42,894 bases of DNA from an uncultured Paraglaciecola sp. (GCF_937123705.1 NZ_CAKZKO010000044.1:1-42894); one strand, 5' to 3'. Shown: positions 8,855-18,064, numbered from the stretch's first letter. The notes: a model not told the origin generated them from the letters alone. Program-made: numbers and translations.

Positions 8855-10051
8855 TTAAAGCTCCGTTATGGTGATTCTGGCCGTTGCCACAGCCCATTGC
8901 TCGTCTAGCGTATCGACAGCCAGATAATCCACCCATGTAGACCCATCATCCGAAACCTCAACATTCACCGGAACACCGCCACCGCTAGAGGCTACAATCC
9001 CAGCAAGTGCCACGGCCGTCACTGCCGAAGTTTCCGCAAAATCACCGATGCCATAAACAAGGTTTTCCTCGATGTAGGTTTTAATGCTCGGCTGATCAAA
9101 TAACGTGCCGGAAACCGTTGTTTGAATATCGAAGCGGATATGTAGGTTTTTAGCTGCAGGCCGGTCAAACTTTGCCGTAAATATCTGGTTGCTTGCGGTC
9201 GTAATATCTACTGTGGTGTCACCCAGCATCCCTGAGCCATAAGATTTGCGGCCGTAGATTTCATTGGCAATATCATCGCTGCTCCCACCGGCCACGATTA
9301 GCCAAATGCTGTGGGGTGGTATTCCATTTGCATCCGTGGTGTTGGTGCTGTTTTCGTATAGTACCGCGCTCGTTACGCCATCAAGGGCTAGAATTGCCCC
9401 AAGCAGGCCGTTTAAGTACCCAGTGGTGGCGTTGGCTACACTTTGCTGTCTTCTGGTGCGTAGCTGCGCGTCTGTTTCCTGATTTTGGCCAAGCGTGATC
9501 TCGGCCGATGCGTTGTTTACTGCCGTCACGCCATTAACGATTGTTTTTGGTGTGGTGATGGTTCCTGTCGGTACCGAAACCTCGCCAATGGTTTTTGCTC
9601 TAAAGTTTTTACTTACGGTACCGGCACCCAGCACCGTGCTGTCAATCAATATAAACTCATTGCCGGAATCATCCTGAACGGTATAGCCAGCACCATCGGG
9701 GTCGTTAAAATCACCATCAAGACCGGCAAGGCTCACCGTTCGATCCGTGGTGATGCTTATGGGCTGAATTGTATAGGTACCACCAAGTCGGGTGATGTTA
9801 TTAATGGCCACACGAGAATCAAGGATGCTGCCCTGCGCGTGGTCGGGATCAAAGCTTGTGTTTATGCTCGCTAAAAATTCCAGTGTATCAATTACCGCCT
9901 GCGCCATGATTCCAATTATCTGTCCATCGGGGCTGTTCTGATCTACGTTTATTTGATCCCCATAAATCGATTTGAAATCGGCAACCAGATCATTGGTAAC
10001 CTCGTTCACGTCTTTAATTACTAGGCCGTTTCTGTCTAATGTGTTGGGCAT
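8855..10051 (-). CDS. Baseplate J-like protein
   Basis: A 398-aa protein of the P2 gpJ / Mu gp47 baseplate wedge family. The N-terminus holds the typical DFKSIYGDQINVDQNSPDGQ and IDTLEFLASI. The middle has QNQETDAQLRTRRQQSVA and GVTSAVLYENSTNT. The C-terminus has FAETSAVTAVALAGIVASSG and ends in ATARITITEL. It sits between the gp25-like gene and the DUF2612 gene, the usual order. Length is normal for the family. Confidence 0.95.
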   Translation of the reverse strand: MPNTLDRNGLVIKDVNEVTNDLVADFKSIYGDQINVDQNSPDGQIIGIMAQAVIDTLEFLASINTSFDPDHAQGSILDSRVAINNITRLGGTYTIQPISITTDRTVSLAGLDGDFNDPDGAGYTVQDDSGNEFILIDSTVLGAGTVSKNFRAKTIGEVSVPTGTITTPKTIVNGVTAVNNASAEITLGQNQETDAQLRTRRQQSVANATTGYLNGLLGAILALDGVTSAVLYENSTNTTDANGIPPHSIWLIVAGGSSDDIANEIYGRKSYGSGMLGDTTVDITTASNQIFTAKFDRPAAKNLHIRFDIQTTVSGTLFDQPSIKTYIEENLVYGIGDFAETSAVTAVALAGIVASSGGGVPVNVEVSDDGSTWVDYLAVDTLDEQWAVATARITITEL

Positions 10052-10053
10052 GG

Positions 10054-10407
10054 TTAAATCCTTTGAGTAATGCTGTCTTGGTATTCTTTGGAGTAAATCG
10101 TATTTACTGAATAATTGGCGGTAAAGTTGCGTCCGGTTAATGTGCTATCGAAGCTTACTATTCCGGTTACGCCCTCGCTTTGCAATATGATGCGTCTGAG
10201 GTCTGCCTCTAAGATTGCGCGGGTATCTTTGCGACCGAGGCGGTTGATCCAATCAATACCGGCATCCAGATCAAAGAAGCAATCGTTGACCCAGCTTAGG
10301 ATTCTGGTTTTAATGTTAAGGCCAATGGCGGTGTTGTCAGCAACATAGTTTCCTTTGCCAATACCGAAAGTCCAATCCCCATCGCTGTCTAGGTTTCTAA
10401 ATATCAT
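10054..10407 (-). CDS. Baseplate W / gp25-like wedge protein
   Basis: A 117-aa protein of the gp25/gpW family: GDWTFGIGKGNYVADNTAI, ILSWVNDCFFDLDAGIDW, then DTRAILEADLRRIILQSEGV. These proteins lie at the core of the contractile baseplate and trigger sheath contraction. It overlaps the spike gene upstream by ATGA and is followed by gpJ, a conserved order. Confidence 0.92.
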   Translation of the reverse strand: MIFRNLDSDGDWTFGIGKGNYVADNTAIGLNIKTRILSWVNDCFFDLDAGIDWINRLGRKDTRAILEADLRRIILQSEGVTGIVSFDSTLTGRNFTANYSVNTIYSKEYQDSITQRI

Positions 10408-11147
10408 CCGACCGGCTCCCCTGTATTGCTTGCTCCTGATTCTACACCATCATGCACATGGTTAACAAGTGATATGCTAGTGTTGTCCGCATCGCCAATC
10501 ACATCACCGTTGGCAGAAATATCCCCATCGATAGTGCAGGCATTGGCCACGCTGTTCTCGTTTTGAATGTCGATGATTCCTGTGACTTCGAGGAGCGGTG
10601 TGTCAAGAAGAACTTTGGTGTCCGCTTTCACTTTCACAATATCGTTACCCGCAACCTCAACATATGTGTTGCCGTCATCGCTTCGTAGCTGCGTGGTGGT
10701 GGTCGAAACGCTGGAAAGCGCATTGGGATTGCTGCGGATGCCAACAAAGGCAATGCCATCGTTTATGTCGTGGATCCGGCCGGTCGCAGGCGGGAGGCTG
10801 TCACCGGTATTGAGCCAATCATCGATCTGACGGTCGTTAAACAATACCACACATTCATCGCCTGCAGATATTGGAAAGGTCAGCGTAAACCCGCCACCGG
10901 AGGGGTAATAAACAGGCACCCGCAAAAGCAATGGGTAATCGGCAAGGGTGCGCGCACCATCCGGCTTTATGCTGGTTACAACCTTGTGGGTAATTTGAAC
11001 GCTGACTTCTTGCTTGGCTGCATCGTAGCTTTCAATCGTTCCAATCTTGGCAACGTTGATTTCTTTTTTAAGCTGCTTTCGTAGCTCATCGAGCAGCGAC
11101 ATCATATCCGGCTCGGCCGGTGCTCTTAGTGTTGGTATGTTGTACAT
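10404..11147 (-). CDS. Baseplate spike protein (gpV / Gp138-like)
   Basis: A 247-aa protein. The N-terminal part (KIGTIESYDAAKQEVSVQIT, then YPSGGGFTLTFPISAGDECV) is the OB-fold of Gp138/gpV-type membrane-puncturing spikes. It is followed by beta-helix-like sequence and a C-terminal HVHDGVESGASNTGEPVG. The HxH (HVH) near the tip is the iron-binding motif known at the apex of gpV-type spikes. It follows the hub gene in a TAATG-type overlap. Confidence 0.9.
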   Translation of the reverse strand: MYNIPTLRAPAEPDMMSLLDELRKQLKKEINVAKIGTIESYDAAKQEVSVQITHKVVTSIKPDGARTLADYPLLLRVPVYYPSGGGFTLTFPISAGDECVVLFNDRQIDDWLNTGDSLPPATGRIHDINDGIAFVGIRSNPNALSSVSTTTTQLRSDDGNTYVEVAGNDIVKVKADTKVLLDTPLLEVTGIIDIQNENSVANACTIDGDISANGDVIGDADNTSISLVNHVHDGVESGASNTGEPVG

Positions 11148-12079
11148 TAAGCCCCGCTCTCTCTTTCTACGACCGTGAAGCCCTTAAATTTATCAGGAGC
11201 CTGAAGCCCGAATCGTGTGATGGTCTGCTCGGATACTGCGGCCGAAATACCACCGCTATGCGTAATTGATATGACCTTGTAAACTCCATCATATTCTTTT
11301 TGTATCGTGTTTCGAAGATCGATTTGCTCACCGACACCGACCGCAGGCTCCAATAGCGTTGTGATTTCAAGTATTGCCTCTGCACGCCTTGGGGTTTCAA
11401 GCAGACCGCTTGCTGCATCGATTATTTGAACGTTGGTTAAAACCTCGTCATCCTTCAGGACAAAGACAAATCCATTATCAACATAAACCTTTGAGTCGGT
11501 GTTTTGTTTTAGCAGCTCCCATGTGTTTCCACTTAGCGCAACCGGCCGTGTGAATATCTGCTCTGCGCTACCAACAGCTCCTGCTTTCATTCCGGTTTCG
11601 TTATAGTCCTCAATCAAAGAGTTGATCAAGTCGCGTGCGGTACTGCCCTCGGCCAATGTTCGATAGGTTTGCGTTCCTGCGATACTAAGCATCCCATCCA
11701 TGGCTTGAATTTGCGTGATGATGTTTGTTCCCTCGCGCGTGGATCCAGCATAAGTCATCCGGCCGTCATATACCTTGTAAAGCGTATCATAGCCCATCTC
11801 GATTATGATGTTGTGAAAAGCCCGAACACGCCCCTCGTTATTTAGTATGGGATCACCGTTTGCATCTTCGGCCGGTGCGATGTCGTTCCAATCCTGAAAT
11901 ATACGATTGCGGCTTTCTTCATTCAGATTATAGATTTCCAAAACCAGTGGATTCGTGCTGCTGTTAATGCTGCGCGTCATAGAGAATTTTATGGTGAACG
12001 GAAGCTCAACAATAATGGGGTCACCACCATCAAACGGATATATCGTAACTCTGTATTGTCTGCCAAATTTTCTAGTCAT
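11147..12079 (-). CDS. Baseplate hub protein (gpD / gp27-like)
   Basis: About 310 aa. I choose ATG 12079, which forms TGATG with the upstream stop; a GTG one codon earlier is possible. The N-terminus MTRKFGRQYRVTIYPFDGG is followed by hub-type sequence (YKVYDGRMTYAGSTREGTN, STARDLINSLIEDYNETGM, TWELLKQNTDSKVYVDNGFV). The C-terminus DGVYKVISITHSGGI is typical of late-control gpD-like hubs that thread the spike onto the tube. It lies directly before the spike gene. Confidence 0.88.
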   Translation of the reverse strand: MTRKFGRQYRVTIYPFDGGDPIIVELPFTIKFSMTRSINSSTNPLVLEIYNLNEESRNRIFQDWNDIAPAEDANGDPILNNEGRVRAFHNIIIEMGYDTLYKVYDGRMTYAGSTREGTNIITQIQAMDGMLSIAGTQTYRTLAEGSTARDLINSLIEDYNETGMKAGAVGSAEQIFTRPVALSGNTWELLKQNTDSKVYVDNGFVFVLKDDEVLTNVQIIDAASGLLETPRRAEAILEITTLLEPAVGVGEQIDLRNTIQKEYDGVYKVISITHSGGISAAVSEQTITRFGLQAPDKFKGFTVVERESGA

Positions 12080-12417
12080 CACTCAAACCAATCAACCTCG
12101 ACTTGTTCAACATCGCTTTCGTCAAGAAGGAATAATGAGCTTCTTGTCGTCTTAAAATCGTCAATGCGGAATGGGTCTATTCCGTCAATGCTTATGCACG
12201 AAATACCGAATGGGATCTGGTCACGGTACTGGCGCAACATATTAAGAGAGTTGCACACCGGCACCCCTTTTATGCAAACATCGTTGTAAATCACATCAAG
12301 CATCCATCTGCGGATGCGCGGCATGAAACGAAGGCGTGCCTCGATGCGTATTCCGTCAATGCCGGTAAGTATAAATCGTTGGTTAGAGTTCTCGGTGATC
12401 CGGTTTATATATCTCAT
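12079..12417 (-). CDS. Small baseplate protein (baseplate plug/DUF6983-like)
   Basis: A 112-aa protein. I choose ATG 12417, which overlaps the upstream stop as ATGA. Sequence: NSNQRFILTGIDGIRIEAR, then LRFMPRIRRWMLDVIYNDVC, then GVPVCNSLNMLRQYRDQIPF. This matches the small 'plug' protein usually coded between the Dit-like protein and the hub in this class of myophages. Family naming is from pattern memory. Confidence 0.75.
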   Translation of the reverse strand: MRYINRITENSNQRFILTGIDGIRIEARLRFMPRIRRWMLDVIYNDVCIKGVPVCNSLNMLRQYRDQIPFGISCISIDGIDPFRIDDFKTTRSSLFLLDESDVEQVEVDWFE

Positions 12418-13232
12418 TGCCCATAACTCCATACATCCGTGATCTTGCTTAAATCGGTGACGCTTCCAATATTACCAATGCGTGCAGGCAAGCTTTTGTC
12501 CGGAAGCGTTTTACCTTGAATGGATCCGTTCTGTGTTTCGCTCTCGCCCTGCACGGAAGCGTCGCCCTGTTGACTTGCCCCTCTTGGGCTTGATGTAGCC
12601 AGCGTGCTTTCGGCAATGCGGATTTGCTTAAAGGTAACAATGAAGTCACTTACCAGATCACTGTTTTCTGCTTGAACGGCTGTGATGCCCTCGATGGCCA
12701 TATTCGTTAGAAATTCCCATGGGGTTTGAACGCCCATTAAAACGCCTTGCTCCTGAAGGGCGACAAAGTATCGGTAAACATTTTGCTGTTGCGCGGCCTT
12801 GCCGGATCCGGACAGAGAGTTTTGAACCAGACCGAATATATCAGAGGCCGATTCCAGCGTCACCGATTCGATTGATCCTGACTGTATAACGTCCTGCACT
12901 TGCTGCGCGGCACTTGATAGCGCGGGGAGGTAGCTCGTAACATTCACCAGCTTTTTTGTCAGCGTTTGAGCCACGCCCTCTTCGTTTCCTTCAGGCCTGA
13001 ATACCACCTCACCGGTGAAGCCTCTTAGTGATATTCTCTTCGGCTTAATTCCGATGTGGTCTTGTACGGCAACATTGGCCTCGGTGTAATGGTCGGTAAT
13101 GTCGCTTCGTATATCCGCAATGGTTTCGTTTGCAACATCGAAAACATAGCCGCCAATTCCAAAGGCAGACAATGGCGATACAAGATACTTCTGCAAGCCG
13201 TCATTTAAATCATTCAGGTTAGTGATCGTCAT
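12414..13232 (-). CDS. Dit-like baseplate / distal tail protein
   Basis: A 272-aa protein. The N-terminal third carries the Dit-like signature: DHYTEANVAVQDHIGIKP, then KRISLRGFTGEVVFR. The middle has VGVQTPWEFLTNMAIEGI-type sequence (residues ~165-185) and FIVTFKQIRIAES, found in proteins that join tail tube and baseplate. The C-terminal ~60 residues are low-complexity Gln/Ser/Gly. It follows the tape measure gene, as expected. Confidence 0.8.
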   Translation of the reverse strand: MTITNLNDLNDGLQKYLVSPLSAFGIGGYVFDVANETIADIRSDITDHYTEANVAVQDHIGIKPKRISLRGFTGEVVFRPEGNEEGVAQTLTKKLVNVTSYLPALSSAAQQVQDVIQSGSIESVTLESASDIFGLVQNSLSGSGKAAQQQNVYRYFVALQEQGVLMGVQTPWEFLTNMAIEGITAVQAENSDLVSDFIVTFKQIRIAESTLATSSPRGASQQGDASVQGESETQNGSIQGKTLPDKSLPARIGNIGSVTDLSKITDVWSYGQ

Positions 13233-13233
13233 A

Positions 13234-14556
13234 TTAGTACGCTGCCCCTATATTTGTCTGTTGGGTTGCGCGAACCACCTCGTCAGCAACGGCTTTTGCA
13301 TCACCGCGTGCGTGGATATTCTGGATGATTTGTTGTGGTGCGCGATGCTCTGCGGCCGGACGCTCATATTTATTTGTAAATACTGCGTAAGCCTCGTCCG
13401 CGTTTACGGTCTTTTTAAGTAGTGATCCAGCACTTCGCTCTTGTCCCTTGGTCAGCTCGTAATTAACAAAGCGCAGCTGCTCTTCAAAGGATGAATTTCT
13501 TATGTCTTTTCCTGACCATTTAGCAAAGTTTCTTTGCCGGTCGGGGTGCCATTGTGCGATTCCATAAGCAAGCCCACCATCGCCAACGGCCTGATGATCT
13601 AAGTGTGAGTAGCTTTCTATGGCCAGACGCTTAACCATGCCTGCGGCCTGTGCATCCGTCCACCCCATGCTTTTGAAAAACCGTCTTGCGTAATCTTGCC
13701 GCTGATGCGGCTTAACATTCTTTGGCATCTTGCCGGTCACGTTATCGGTCTTTGGCATATCAGACCCGCTATCGCCCCCCAGACCGTAAGGATTCCATTC
13801 GCCAATGCGGTCAGTCATTGCGCCTACAGATGAAAGAAAGCCCTTAAGACCGCCCCCGCGCTCTACTTCATCGTTCCATTCCTTCAGGAACTTTGCGAAT
13901 ATACCAGCCGGTGTTGATAGAAGATTGCCCTTCAGAGCCGTGAACTTGTTATCGATCACATTTAGCTCACGCGCATATGCCTCTAAATTCTGCAAAGCCT
14001 CCGGAGAGAACATTCCGTTTTTTGATGCGTCATTGATCTCTTTGTTGGTAGCAAGCAGCATATTAAGTGCCTGATCGGTACCCATGATCTCTTTTACGGC
14101 ATCAACGGCAAAAACACGGCCATATTGAGCCTCTACGCGGTCAAAGTTCTTGCGTAGCTTGGCCATGACCTTTTCTGCCGAATTATCGCCTGCATCAATG
14201 CCAAAGAAAGCACCCTTGCCAGCACCATTATATGGCAACATTCCAGCATAGCGTGCCGTGTTCTCGTAAATGGATAAGGCGTTCTCAATGCTAAGATTGG
14301 GGTTTAATGTGTTCGCTACTGATGCAAACTTCTGTGCTCGATCCGTGGCCACCCCAAGGCGGGTCGATATGTTGTTGATGTTTACAGCAGCCTTTGCAGA
14401 GGCATCCGTCATGCGTTTGAGAAACCCAACGCCTCCGACCACTGCGGTGAACTTTAGGGCTGTACGCAGGCCATCACGAAGCTCCGAGTTGAACTCCTTA
14501 AGATTTCGATTATCTGACTTTACGCCAAGCCTTACAAAAAAATCACCTACATTCAT
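13234..14556 (-). CDS. Tape measure protein with C-terminal tail lysozyme domain
   Basis: A 440-aa protein, short for a tape measure. The N-terminal part has a tape-measure-like helical start (KEFNSELRDGLRTALKFTA) and a small hydrophobic stretch (AVVGGVGFL). About residues 280-390 form a phage tail lysozyme domain: FFKSMGWTDAQAAGMVKRLA, then GGLAYGIAQWHPDRQRNF, then SSFEEQLRFVNYEL. This domain likely cuts peptidoglycan during DNA entry. The gene lies between the G/GT chaperones and the Dit-like gene. The small size predicts a short contractile tail. Confidence 0.85.
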   Translation of the reverse strand: MNVGDFFVRLGVKSDNRNLKEFNSELRDGLRTALKFTAVVGGVGFLKRMTDASAKAAVNINNISTRLGVATDRAQKFASVANTLNPNLSIENALSIYENTARYAGMLPYNGAGKGAFFGIDAGDNSAEKVMAKLRKNFDRVEAQYGRVFAVDAVKEIMGTDQALNMLLATNKEINDASKNGMFSPEALQNLEAYARELNVIDNKFTALKGNLLSTPAGIFAKFLKEWNDEVERGGGLKGFLSSVGAMTDRIGEWNPYGLGGDSGSDMPKTDNVTGKMPKNVKPHQRQDYARRFFKSMGWTDAQAAGMVKRLAIESYSHLDHQAVGDGGLAYGIAQWHPDRQRNFAKWSGKDIRNSSFEEQLRFVNYELTKGQERSAGSLLKKTVNADEAYAVFTNKYERPAAEHRAPQQIIQNIHARGDAKAVADEVVRATQQTNIGAAY

Positions 14557-14560
14557 TTTT

Positions 14561-14824
14561 CTATTCCTCTACAGACCTCTTGTTTAAAGTAAAATATTCC
14601 TCCTTGTAATCGGCCTCAAATTCCTCGTATTCCAGTATGGATTTAACCTCGTCTACTGGTGCCCTCATTATAGCATCTGGCGACCCTCCGTAATAACCTA
14701 ACCTTGCTAACTTGATGGCGACAAAAAGCGCATCGTCATCAATATCTATTTTTGGGTGTCGTCTTGAGCCTGCTCCACCGCTTGCTGTTCGCCTAACACG
14801 GAAAACAGGCCTTCTGCTAAAGGG
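14561..14824 (-). CDS. T segment of the tail chaperone GT, reached by -1 frameshift
   Basis: An open frame in -1 register to G runs to TAG at 14561-14563 and has no good start of its own. It encodes DDALFVAIKLARLGYYGGSP, then APVDEVKSILEYEEFEADY, the usual T-segment pattern. A canonical slippery heptamer CCCTTTA (14824-14818) lies in the G frame as C-CCT-TTA, about 24 codons before the G stop. A CAA-AAA-TAG run at the G stop (14754-14746) is a second possible site. Either gives a 198-aa GT product. Lambda-type phages make G and GT this way. Confidence 0.75.
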   Translation of the reverse strand, partial: PFSRRPVFRVRRTASGGAGSRRHPKIDIDDDALFVAIKLARLGYYGGSPDAIMRAPVDEVKSILEYEEFEADYKEEYFTLNKRSVEE

Positions 14825-15156
14825 AGGTAATTAACCTTGATGCATTCAAAAACGATTTCGTAGTAATCAGCGCGGACGGCAACGTCATCAAACATGGCTT
14901 CGTTGATTCCCTCTTTATCGCGTGTGCAACGCGCCAAGCAAGGCCACAAAGCGGCCTCTAACTCTGGGCTGCTATCTACTTCAAACACGAGATCAAGCGT
15001 AGAAAGCAGGTTTGCGCTAAAGCTGAGTCCGGCAAGCTTATTGCTGCGAGAGAGAACGCTGTGGATAGCGGCCTTTAATCGCTTTGCATCAGCCCAAGGG
15101 GCAGGGTTAATAACAACCTCTGCCCCAGACTTTGTGGTTATCTTTTTGCTACTCAT
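14746..15156 (-). CDS. Tail assembly chaperone G
   Basis: A 136-aa protein placed between the tail tube and tape measure genes, where G-type chaperones lie. Sequence: SGAEVVINPAPWADAKRLKA, then SPELEAALWPCLARCTRDKE, then ADYYEIVFECIKVNYLPLAE, a helical pattern found in phage tail chaperones. The start (ATG 15156) forms TAATG with the tube gene stop. The gene carries an in-frame CCCTTTA slippery site and is followed by a -1 frame extension (see the T segment). G and GT coat the tape measure before tube assembly. Confidence 0.85.
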   Translation of the reverse strand: MSSKKITTKSGAEVVINPAPWADAKRLKAAIHSVLSRSNKLAGLSFSANLLSTLDLVFEVDSSPELEAALWPCLARCTRDKEGINEAMFDDVAVRADYYEIVFECIKVNYLPLAEGLFSVLGEQQAVEQAQDDTQK

Positions 15157-15611
15157 TACTGATGGCTCCGAATCACGTTAGCAAACACCATGGTATAGAT
15201 AGCAACGGCCTGCTCGGTGTCGCCCGATACATTTTCCTTGCTATCAACTCTCCGAGTGAATGTTCCACCCTGCATGGTGTAGACATCACGGATAACGTTG
15301 CCTTGACCGTCACCCAGACGCTTTACGAACTCACCGGTCGCAAGTGATGTTGCAACAAAATCCTTCTGCATTTCAACCAGCTTGCTATTCATGAACTGAT
15401 CGTCAGATGATCCGCGAATCAATCGAATAGTTAGCGTGGCGTTGTTGCCCATTTCGTTTTTAGCGTAGATAGAGTTTTTGTTCTTGCCGGTTTTCACCGC
15501 AACCAAATCATTGTTGAACGACAGGGATGAAACATCATCATCGGCCAAATCAACAATCACTCGATCATAGAGCGTTAGCGTGTCTTCTGCTGTCAATGTA
15601 CTTACTGGCAT
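15156..15611 (-). CDS. Tail tube protein (DUF3277-like)
   Basis: A 151-aa protein right after the sheath gene. Sequence: TLYDRVIVDLADDDVSSLSF, then NEMGNNATLTIRLIRGSSDD, then MQGGTFTRRVDSKENVSGD, ending VAIYTMVFANVIRSHQ. The size, beta-rich pattern and place between sheath and chaperone match contractile tail tube proteins. It polymerises as the inner tube. Confidence 0.88.
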   Translation of the reverse strand: MPVSTLTAEDTLTLYDRVIVDLADDDVSSLSFNNDLVAVKTGKNKNSIYAKNEMGNNATLTIRLIRGSSDDQFMNSKLVEMQKDFVATSLATGEFVKRLGDGQGNVIRDVYTMQGGTFTRRVDSKENVSGDTEQAVAIYTMVFANVIRSHQ

Positions 15612-15636
15612 ATCATATCTCCTTATGTTTTTTTAA

Positions 15637-17112
15637 TTAGTCATTCACCAATGCAATCACATCACTAGAGTGAATTGCGCCAGCGCGTTTAATTGCGATT
15701 TGAACAAGCGGTGCTTTACGAGCCTCGCGCTCAACAGCGGACTGCTCTGTGATTGGCAGGCTGTAAATGTAATACCCACGATCAAGAATGTTTTGTTTGA
15801 AAATCTCGGGATCACCAAACGTTTCTGAAGATGTCCAAGAGCCTGCAGCAATCGACAGGTTACGAACAAAGCGTTCACACACTTGCGCGTATGCGTTCTT
15901 CAATCCATTCATGCCAGCTTCGGTTTGCGGTACCTTAGTGTTGGTCTGGCGCAGGAAGTTAAAGCCTGCGGTTTCCAAAGCAAATTTGATCGCAAGGTTA
16001 GCATAAATATTGTCAAAGAAATCATTGCCACCGGTAGAGTAAATTGATGGCACGCCTTGGTAGCTAACATAAAGATCGATTCCGGCCGTTTCTGCTGCAG
16101 CGTAAAGCGTCTGCGAGATGTTTGCGTCCGGAGTAATTGTAGTTAGCTGCTTCAGATTCAATGTTTGCGATGTGTTGGAACCGCTAAAGTTCACACTAAA
16201 TGCACGCCCAGCATATGCTGCCTTGAACAGGTTAGCCTCCTCCAAACCATCCGTGTAGAGTAAGGAGCGTGTCTTAGTGTTTCCAGATTGCTGTAGCGTT
16301 GTGGCAATCCCCGCAATATCGGTGGTGCTCGCAAAGTGATGTAGGAAAATGCGATCCTGTGACTGGATGCCATCAGAAACGGCCTCAACCACATCATCTT
16401 CCATGTTCAGGTTAGTGATAACACCGGCAAAAGAAACCGTGCCACCCATGCGTGCGATAGCCTCTAGGATTGTTTCACCGCTTGCGTCTGCGCCACTCGT
16501 TGCCGTTGCTGCAGATGCGTTCAGGCGTGCGGCCGTAGAAAGGTCGGTACCGGATCCACTTGGTAGCTGGGCAATCGTCACATCAGCATCGTCACCAACT
16601 TTTTTGCTGGTAATTTTGATCGTTGTGGCTGTTGCTGTTACGGTACCATTTACAAGCTTTGCCTGAATAACTGCCGCGATGTCTTCGAGGTCATCTGAGT
16701 TCGTGAAATCAAGGGCTGTAAGATCATAGTTAACGCCATCGATTGTTACGCGAATATCACCATCGCTGATCGCCTTTAGTGCCGTAACGTTGGCAGAAAT
16801 ATCAGCCGTGGTTACATCACCGCTGGTTGCGCTAACTGAGGCCACTAGGGGAATGATTACCAATCGGCCGGTACCGGTGCGGATATTAGGCGTTTGCGCG
16901 AATATGGCGTTTGCCATGGCCGCTGTGTCGCTGTTGGTTCCGTATTGCTCGGCAACCTGTGAAGGTGAAATATACACTCCAAAAGCTTCTGCATTGCTTG
17001 GCGTATCGGTAGTAAATAGCGCGAGGCTGTTTACATTACGCTCGGACAATCCAGAGGGTGTGTTGGTGATAGTAACGTTAATGATGTTTGAGATTGGTAA
17101 TACGCTTGTCAT
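15637..17112 (-). CDS. Tail sheath protein (DUF3383-like)
   Basis: A 491-aa protein. The N-terminus IINVTITNTPSGLSERNVN, the VAEQYGTNSDTAAMANAIFA segment and the central DVVEAVSDGIQSQDRIF are typical of DUF3383 sheaths. The C-terminal half (GIDLYVSYQGVPSIYSTGG, YANLAIKFALETAGFNFL, FKQNILDRGYYIYSLPI) is the conserved sheath core. This gene is the main evidence that the phage is a myovirus. Overlap with the upstream terminator gene is 4 bases. Confidence 0.95.
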   Translation of the reverse strand: MTSVLPISNIINVTITNTPSGLSERNVNSLALFTTDTPSNAEAFGVYISPSQVAEQYGTNSDTAAMANAIFAQTPNIRTGTGRLVIIPLVASVSATSGDVTTADISANVTALKAISDGDIRVTIDGVNYDLTALDFTNSDDLEDIAAVIQAKLVNGTVTATATTIKITSKKVGDDADVTIAQLPSGSGTDLSTAARLNASAATATSGADASGETILEAIARMGGTVSFAGVITNLNMEDDVVEAVSDGIQSQDRIFLHHFASTTDIAGIATTLQQSGNTKTRSLLYTDGLEEANLFKAAYAGRAFSVNFSGSNTSQTLNLKQLTTITPDANISQTLYAAAETAGIDLYVSYQGVPSIYSTGGNDFFDNIYANLAIKFALETAGFNFLRQTNTKVPQTEAGMNGLKNAYAQVCERFVRNLSIAAGSWTSSETFGDPEIFKQNILDRGYYIYSLPITEQSAVEREARKAPLVQIAIKRAGAIHSSDVIALVND

Positions 17113-17696
17113 GCTAGACCTCCTAAGTCAGTGTTTTCATCAATAGTAAATTCAATAAGGCCGTCTGCCTCATCAATTGTTTCCTTGTCATCCACGCGAG
17201 TGTCAAAGTCGTTATAGAAATCTCCGGAAGCAAGCTCGATCTCTTTTCTATACCACACATGGGCTGTTACTGTCACCGAAAAACGATTTATCCGGCTACC
17301 GCCCTCCGCTTCACTCGCGTTTAAAAAGGCGGTTGGCATTTTGAATATCTTGAAGTTTCCGGCTTCCATTTTCTGCACCGCATAAGTGGAGTTAAGCGCG
17401 GTCAGTATTTCGTAGCGTCTTGTAATCGCATCAGTGTTTCTGGAGATAATATCTATTTGAATTTGTTCCTGAGCAATCACGGTTTGGATTTCTTTTAGTC
17501 CGGTATCGTCATCGGTTGGCGTGCTGTATTTGTTCACCGAGAACGGCTTGCTGGAGATCATCCCCACAATTACAAACAGGCCATCACCCTGTGGTATCTT
17601 TTTATTTTGATCGCGGATCCAGACACGCTGGCTGTCGAGATCCATTTGATTGCCGAGTATATCAACAATGGTTTGCTCTGCTAAGGTTTCCATCAT
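17109..17696 (-). CDS. Neck / tail terminator protein (gp12-like)
   Basis: A 195-aa protein with DGLFVIVGMISSKPFSVNKY, then AQEQIQIDIISRNTDAITRR and RINRFSVTVTAHVWYRKEIE. This is the pattern of the LIC_12616 / phage neck terminator family just upstream of DUF3383 sheaths. It should cap the tail tube at the head side. Start ATG 17696 overlaps the upstream stop as ATGA. Confidence 0.8.
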   Translation of the reverse strand: MMETLAEQTIVDILGNQMDLDSQRVWIRDQNKKIPQGDGLFVIVGMISSKPFSVNKYSTPTDDDTGLKEIQTVIAQEQIQIDIISRNTDAITRRYEILTALNSTYAVQKMEAGNFKIFKMPTAFLNASEAEGGSRINRFSVTVTAHVWYRKEIELASGDFYNDFDTRVDDKETIDEADGLIEFTIDENTDLGGLA

Positions 17697-18064
17697 TCCT
17701 CCTCATAATCTGCAACGAGGTGGTATTCGATGTAATTGTTCAGGCTGTAATCTTTCAACGCCATGACCTTGTATATTTTTTCATTGTAGCAAATGCGGTC
17801 GTTGGTGGTTAGGTTCAGGCTACCGGAGAGGCAATGAATTTGCAGCCATTCCCAAGAACGCTGACCTTCCGGCTTCAGGCGCAACTCTTCTTTCGAAAGG
17901 GGCTGTATGGTTCCCTTAAACGTAACGCTCTCCATATCATCGGTGACAAATCCTTCGTCTATCGTCTGGGTCACTACCTGAAGTGTCAGGCTTTTAAACC
18001 ATCCGGCAAATGCGGCTTTCATTTTTGGCATTCCGGATATGTTGTTTAATGTCTTGGCCATCAT
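17693..18064 (-). CDS. Head-closure / neck protein
   Basis: A 123-aa protein. Its central motif, TFKGTIQPLSKEELRLKPEG followed by QRSWEWLQIHCLSGSLNLTT, is shared by small neck proteins in phages of this type. The C-terminus KVMALKDYSLNNYIEYHLVA resembles head-closure proteins. It sits between the gp10-like protein and the terminator. Overlaps are ATGA on both sides. The exact neck role is inferred from order. Confidence 0.7.
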   Translation of the reverse strand: MMAKTLNNISGMPKMKAAFAGWFKSLTLQVVTQTIDEGFVTDDMESVTFKGTIQPLSKEELRLKPEGQRSWEWLQIHCLSGSLNLTTNDRICYNEKIYKVMALKDYSLNNYIEYHLVADYEEE

